9,532 bases of DNA from an uncultured Campylobacter sp. (GTDB lineage: Bacteria > Campylobacterota > Campylobacteria > Campylobacterales > Campylobacteraceae). Position 1 is the stretch's first letter. Every line of letters starts with the position of its first letter. The position numbers and the translations under genes are program-made. The notes under the pieces were generated by a model. The model saw only the letters and a list, made by a program, of their open reading frames with translations, was not told the origin of the DNA and made no database searches. The stretch lies in NCBI GenBank assembly GCA_938036585.1, contig CALHQN010000306.1, positions 1 to 9,532 of the forward strand. Direction: 5' to 3'. Of this stretch, positions 6,396 to 9,532 are shown piece by piece.

Positions 6396-7007
6396 TTACG
6401 CGATCGTGCGGGCTAGTTTATCTCGCAGGTTTAAAATTTCATCGCGTTTTAGCACGAAGCTGTTTTTGTTGGCGATGAGGTGCGCGGAGCTTTGCATTAT
6501 GGTTTCTGCGGGCTGTAGCCCGTTTTGTTTCATCGTAGCGCCGGTCTCCACGACATCGACGATGGCGTCGGCAAGCCCTATGAGCGGGGCTAGCTCGATC
6601 GAGCCGTAGAGTTTGATGATATTTACGGCGACGGCCTTGGAGGCGAAGTATTCGCGAGTGATGTTGGGCATTTTCGTAGCGATTTTTAGGCTCGGAGCGC
6701 CGTAGTTTAGCTGAGTGCCCGCATGTACGCCCACGCAGACACGGCATTTTCCGATTTTAAGATCGAGCAGTGTAAGCACGTCGGGGCGGTGCTCCTCAAG
6801 CACGTCAAGCCCCACTACGCCGATATCCGCCGCACCTCCCATAACGTAAGTAGGGATATCTTGGTTGCGGACGTAGAGGAATTTAAAATCGCCCTCTTGC
6901 ATTATGAGTTTGCGATCCTCAAAGGCAAAATCAAGCCCGAAGATGGTTTTGAAAATTTTAAGCGTGTCGTCGGCTATGCGGCCTTTTGGTAGCGCTATGG
7001 TTATCAT
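6396..7007 (-). CDS. hisG: ATP phosphoribosyltransferase catalytic subunit, short form
   Basis: HisG catalyses the first, feedback-controlled step of histidine synthesis: ATP + PRPP gives phosphoribosyl-ATP + PPi, in the cytosol. The protein has 203 residues and begins ITIALPKGRI, the typical HisG start. It contains GGAADIGVVGLDVL (57-70) and the PRPP-binding signature DVVETGATMKQNGL (151-164). It ends soon after the catalytic domains, so it lacks the C-terminal ACT-like regulatory domain of long-form HisG (about 280-300 residues). Short-form HisG is known to work only in a complex with HisZ, which is not in this window. The start is fixed by an ATGA overlap with the upstream coaX stop and an AAGGGG sequence 7 bases before the ATG, inside the coaX end. 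It is the last gene of the minus-strand cluster, so it is probably translationally coupled to coaX. No other his gene is nearby. Confidence 0.95.
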   Translation of the reverse strand: MITIALPKGRIADDTLKIFKTIFGLDFAFEDRKLIMQEGDFKFLYVRNQDIPTYVMGGAADIGVVGLDVLEEHRPDVLTLLDLKIGKCRVCVGVHAGTQLNYGAPSLKIATKMPNITREYFASKAVAVNIIKLYGSIELAPLIGLADAIVDVVETGATMKQNGLQPAETIMQSSAHLIANKNSFVLKRDEILNLRDKLARTIA

Positions 7008-7624
7008 GCGAGCCCCTTTTTTGCGATCAAGCTTACCATCGATTTAAAGATCAGATCCTTTTCGTAGATCGAGTTGCGAAAATACCGCATCAGATAGGCT
7101 CCGTCGCCGCCCGTGAAGTAAATTTTATTATTTCCCGCGATGTTTTCGATCGTAAGCACTATCGGCTTTAAAATCCCGTAGTTTACGGCGCTTACGGTCT
7201 TTTGCGGCAGCGGATCCAGATCGATATTGGTTGAAAGCGTCACATCCAGCACCGGCGCGATGCTTGCGAACGACTTTAAAAGCGTACTAATGCCGGGCAT
7301 TATAAATCCGCCTAAATGCGAACCTCTAAACATCAAATCTACCGTGATCGCGCTGCCCGCATCGACGACGATGCCCGTCGCTACCGCGGAGCACGCCGCT
7401 ATGCGGTCGATCCCGAGCCCGCGGTAGGCGGTTTTTAGTTCAAAGTGCGGCGCCAGATCGACAAATAGAGGGTTTTTCAGCTTTTTTTTCACGCTTTCGT
7501 TCACGCTAATGAAAAAAATTCGCTCTTTCGGCTCGTACCGCATAAATTCCGCTATGGGCATGCTTTGCGTTACGCCGCCTTTATAAAATTTAACCCTGGA
7601 ATTTCCTATGTCACACAAAAGCAT
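7004..7624 (-). CDS. coaX: Type III pantothenate kinase
   Basis: CoaX phosphorylates pantothenate with ATP, the first step of coenzyme A synthesis. It belongs to the ASKHA (acetate/sugar kinase, Hsp70, actin) fold and acts in the cytosol. In the 206 residues I see DIGNSRVKF at 5-13 (phosphate-binding loop, D5), GLGIDR at 69-74, VVDAGSAITVD at 86-96 (D88 in the catalytic position), GGFIMPG at 105-111 and FTGGDG at 170-175. All the family signatures are present, and the length is at the short end typical of campylobacters. The start overlaps the stop of the upstream gene by 14 bp and has no clear Shine-Dalgarno sequence, which suggests translation by coupling. It overlaps hisG by 4 bp. An A8 run (T 7482-7489 on the plus strand) lies inside the gene but the frame is intact. 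Confidence 0.94.
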   Translation of the reverse strand: MLLCDIGNSRVKFYKGGVTQSMPIAEFMRYEPKERIFFISVNESVKKKLKNPLFVDLAPHFELKTAYRGLGIDRIAACSAVATGIVVDAGSAITVDLMFRGSHLGGFIMPGISTLLKSFASIAPVLDVTLSTNIDLDPLPQKTVSAVNYGILKPIVLTIENIAGNNKIYFTGGDGAYLMRYFRNSIYEKDLIFKSMVSLIAKKGLA

Positions 7625-7943
7625 GGAGGCTAAATCCGTTTTCTTTTAAAAATTTCGCGCTTTTAGAGCACATTTGCGAGTTGTAAAACAGCACGTGCTT
7701 TTTGACGACCTTGCCTAGGCTTGCGCTTATGTCGCTTGTGAGCGAGAGCAGAAATTCCGCATCGCGCATCACGAAGCGGGATTTTGCGTCGCGCATAAAT
7801 AAAAGGACGTTGTAGTTTTTCAGATCCACGCCGAAATACGCGCCGTATGAGCGCGAACGCGTGAAGCTAGCGATATCTAGCGTTTGGAATTTTTGAAGCA
7901 GAAGCCCTTCACGAACGCAGAGCTTTGAAATTTTATCTAGCAT
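7611..7943 (-). CDS. Conserved small protein of unknown function (110 aa) in the coaX cluster
   Basis: I do not recognise a domain. The protein is soluble-looking, with no signal peptide or membrane segment. It has a basic/hydrophobic N-terminus, a central stretch alternating beta-like segments (YGAYFGVDL, NVLLFMRD) and a C-terminal helix-like SKSAKFLKENGFSLH. Two cysteines (near the N-terminus and near residue 92) are far apart. I choose ATG 7943; a TTG one codon earlier (7946) is also possible. The start lies inside the end of the lipoprotein gene (11-bp overlap) and the stop overlaps coaX by 14 bp, so it is a true part of the unit. As I recall, C. jejuni has a small uncharacterised gene in the same place (Cj0395c) between coaX and the lipoprotein gene, which would support a real conserved gene. 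No function is proposed. Confidence 0.8.
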   Translation of the reverse strand: MLDKISKLCVREGLLLQKFQTLDIASFTRSRSYGAYFGVDLKNYNVLLFMRDAKSRFVMRDAEFLLSLTSDISASLGKVVKKHVLFYNSQMCSKSAKFLKENGFSLHAFV

Positions 7944-8946
7944 CAAAATTTAAAATTTTATCGTCGTAGTAAAAGGACGTACCCGCGATAAAGGACTTGT
8001 CCTCGACCTCGTCATTTAGCTCGTAGATCGCCTGGCCTTCTAGATTTTCATCGGTGCGGATGACGTAGCCGTTGCGCTCAATGATATACAGATAGCCGCC
8101 GCTAATCAGTGCGCCGCTAAACTGCGCGAAGGTAAATTTGCGAGATTTGAGTAAATTTAGATTGCGATCCAGTAGCTCGACCGTGCCGTCTTTTAGGAAT
8201 AGATAAATTTTACCGTTTTTAAAGATCGCGTCTTTGATGTCGCGGTTGTGATTTTTATTGCCCGCAGGACCCACCAGCATCAGCCTAGTGGCGGTTACGG
8301 CGTAGAGGTTGTCGCCGCTGTTTTCTAGGGCGATTATATTATTGAAAAACGGCTGGTTGCTTACGACGAAATCACGCGCCGAGCGGCCGCCTACGTGCTC
8401 GACTACGCTTACGAGCCCGTCAAGCGCGGGATAGGCGATCAGCTGATTGATAAACAAAGGCGGCGCCACGCGCGAATCGATCGCAAATACATTTCCCACT
8501 CTGTGATCTAACACGACCGCGCCGGAGCTTAGCTTGATGAGCATTATGGAGTTATCGCTCATCACCAAGGCCAGATTATCGCCCTTTACGTTTGCGCTAA
8601 GAGCTTGTCTGCCGAGATTTTTTTCAAATTTAACGCTGCCTGCGCTATCGGCGAGCTTCGTAGTGCCGTTTATGTCGGTGATGACGAAATTACCGTCATA
8701 TTCGCCTAAAAATTTCTCGCTTTTTAAGAGCTTTAAATTCTGCACTAGGCCGTTTTTGGATATAACCTGCCCGTTTTTAAGCGTCGCGCCATCCTTGCTA
8801 ACCGCTACGATCTCGGACGGTAGGGAGCCGTTAAATTTCATATCGCCGGTGATGTTTTCGTCGCTAGGCTCGAAATACTGGCGCTTCGTCGAACAGCCTA
8901 AAAATAAAAACGATAGCAAAAGCGTAAATATCAGCGTTTTTTTCAT
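7933..8946 (-). CDS. Beta-propeller lipoprotein, BamB-like
   Basis: The 337-residue protein starts MKKTLIFTLLLSFLFLGC: a basic n-region, a hydrophobic core and a lipobox with the lipidated Cys at 18, followed by Ser. By the enterobacterial Lol rule this suggests the outer membrane. The mature part has repeated blade-like units, each with an aliphatic strand and a D/NG turn: around 84-93 (DGNFVITDIN), 122-143 (GDNLALVMS, IKLSSGA), 167-182, 211-226 (GDNLYAVTAT), 245-262 (GKIYLFLKDGTVELLD) and 283-300 (GGYLYIIERNGYVIRTDEN). This resembles the PQQ-like propeller of BamB, a scaffold of the outer-membrane protein assembly (BAM) complex. The gene directly upstream is YfgM-like, and yfgM-bamB are also adjacent in E. 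coli. The BamB role is inferred from architecture and position. An excellent GGAGG precedes the ATG, which overlaps the upstream stop as ATGA. Confidence 0.85.
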   Translation of the reverse strand: MKKTLIFTLLLSFLFLGCSTKRQYFEPSDENITGDMKFNGSLPSEIVAVSKDGATLKNGQVISKNGLVQNLKLLKSEKFLGEYDGNFVITDINGTTKLADSAGSVKFEKNLGRQALSANVKGDNLALVMSDNSIMLIKLSSGAVVLDHRVGNVFAIDSRVAPPLFINQLIAYPALDGLVSVVEHVGGRSARDFVVSNQPFFNNIIALENSGDNLYAVTATRLMLVGPAGNKNHNRDIKDAIFKNGKIYLFLKDGTVELLDRNLNLLKSRKFTFAQFSGALISGGYLYIIERNGYVIRTDENLEGQAIYELNDEVEDKSFIAGTSFYYDDKILNFDAR

Positions 8947-9494
8947 TTATTGCCTCCGTAGTGCTTTAGGGCGAGTGCGATCTGGCGCACGGGCGAGTTT
9001 AGAGGAATTTTATCGAGCTCAATATTGGCTTGCTCGATCTTGCCCTCTTTTAGCAGTTCGTAGCCTTTAACGAGATAGTCGTAATCGCTTAGCAAAATTC
9101 CGGAAGAGTTGCCGCTTTGAAGCTTGATTATCTCTTTTAACATCACATCAACGCCCTGTGTATCAACAAGAGTCGCCAACTCCTGCGCAGAGCCGTTTTG
9201 AAGCATATACAAAGCGTATAAATTTACGTCCTTTTGCTTTAGCTTGGCAAGTTTTGCTTCATCTTTTTTATTAAGAAGTTCATCGTAAATGGCGTTAGCT
9301 TGGGCGGTGCGGCGTTCGCTTAAAAATTCGCTCGTATAATATCCCACGAAAACCACGACTAAAACCGCGGCCAAAAAGATCAGCGGCTTTTTGTATTTTC
9401 TAACGAAAATTTCACTTTTTATGACACTTTCTAAGAATTGCTCCTCGGTGCCGATCTCTTTTTTCACGCCTTCGATGTCGTCTTTTAAAGCCAA
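8943..9494 (-). CDS. Single-pass membrane protein with TPR-like periplasmic domain, YfgM-like
   Basis: The 183-residue protein has a charged cytosolic N-terminus (about 1-36), one membrane helix at about 37-53 (KPLIFLAAVLVVVFVGYY) and a mostly helical periplasmic part. The last segment (YLVKGYELLKEGKIEQANIELDKIP, about 140-164) resembles a TPR hairpin. This is the layout of YfgM, an ancillary SecYEG/PpiD partner in E. coli (established there). Identity to YfgM is inferred from topology and from its place just upstream of the BamB-like lipoprotein. The start is TTG at 9494: AAAGGA lies 7 bases upstream, a TGA stop lies two codons before, and no early ATG exists. Only 38 bases upstream are visible; I see no clear -10 box, so the promoter is probably just outside or weak. 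It is the first visible gene of the minus-strand unit. Confidence 0.83.
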   Translation of the reverse strand: MALKDDIEGVKKEIGTEEQFLESVIKSEIFVRKYKKPLIFLAAVLVVVFVGYYTSEFLSERRTAQANAIYDELLNKKDEAKLAKLKQKDVNLYALYMLQNGSAQELATLVDTQGVDVMLKEIIKLQSGNSSGILLSDYDYLVKGYELLKEGKIEQANIELDKIPLNSPVRQIALALKHYGGNK

Positions 9495-9502
9495 AATTCA
9501 GT

Positions 9503-9508
9503 CCTTTA
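9503..9508 (-). promoter_or_regulatory. Shine-Dalgarno AAAGGA supporting the TTG start of the YfgM-like gene
   Basis: On the minus strand AAAGGA lies 7 bases before TTG 9494. This spacing and the lack of a nearby ATG decide for a TTG start. Confidence 0.65.
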
Positions 9509-9532
9509 TTTGATAAAATCGGCATAATTGTA

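Noticed and set aside
6244..6609. 121-aa plus-strand frame running into hisG from the opposite strand
   Set aside because: More than half of it is antisense to hisG, and the start codon is non-ATG without a ribosome binding site.
7482..7489. Homopolymer run (A8 on the coding strand) in coaX as a phase-variation switch
   Set aside because: It encodes an in-frame Lys stretch in a housekeeping enzyme, and campylobacter contingency tracts are usually poly-G/C; the frame is intact.
8534..9070. 178-aa plus-strand frame opposite the lipoprotein and YfgM-like genes
   Set aside because: Antisense shadow of two well-supported overlapping genes.
1..9532. tRNA, rRNA, CRISPR array, insertion sequence or toxin-antitoxin pair
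   Set aside because: I looked on both strands and saw no cloverleaf, repeat-spacer pattern, transposase motif or paired small genes that I could support.

Overview
The window looks like chromosomal DNA of a campylobacter (Campylobacterota). It is most likely one of the mid-GC species such as the oral C. gracilis / rectus / showae group, though the species is inferred and not proven. Three things point there. The DnaE and CoaX sequences are of campylobacter type. The minus-strand order YfgM-like protein, lipoprotein, ~110-aa protein, coaX is the order I recall from C. jejuni (Cj0397c to Cj0394c). The fairly GC-rich DNA is also studded with AAATTT-type words.

Left part, plus strand (1-1119). 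The first ~135 bases are very AT-rich (32 G/C in the first 120 bases by my count). They encode the front half of a YaaA-type S4 RNA-binding domain that stops after 44 codons. It runs directly into a class I cytochrome c reading frame that has a CXXCH haem motif but no signal peptide. This looks like a junction between foreign and native DNA. A DJ-1/PfpI-family gene follows, with its Shine-Dalgarno sequence overlapping the cytochrome stop codon.

Centre, plus strand (1120-5621). A 371-bp gap carries a TATAAT -10 box just before dnaE, the replicative DNA polymerase III alpha subunit. This DnaE is long (1376 aa against about 1200 in C. jejuni and H. pylori). The extra length comes from a second copy of the C-terminal OB-fold module and a Gly/Arg-rich linker. 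dnaE and the right-hand gene cluster converge on a 774-bp stretch with no credible gene, extremely rich in RAATTY words (about 19 by hand count).

Right part, minus strand (6396-9494). Five genes are packed with 4-14 bp overlaps and transcribed leftward: a YfgM-like membrane-anchored protein, a BamB-like beta-propeller lipoprotein, a small unknown protein, coaX (type III pantothenate kinase) and hisG (short form). They look like one transcription unit joining envelope biogenesis, CoA synthesis and the first step of histidine synthesis.

Most noteworthy are the OB duplication and RGG-like linker in DnaE, the RAATTY enrichment (a possible DNA-uptake signature), the YfgM/BamB-like pair, the short HisG that needs a HisZ partner, and the broken S4/cytochrome junction at the left edge.
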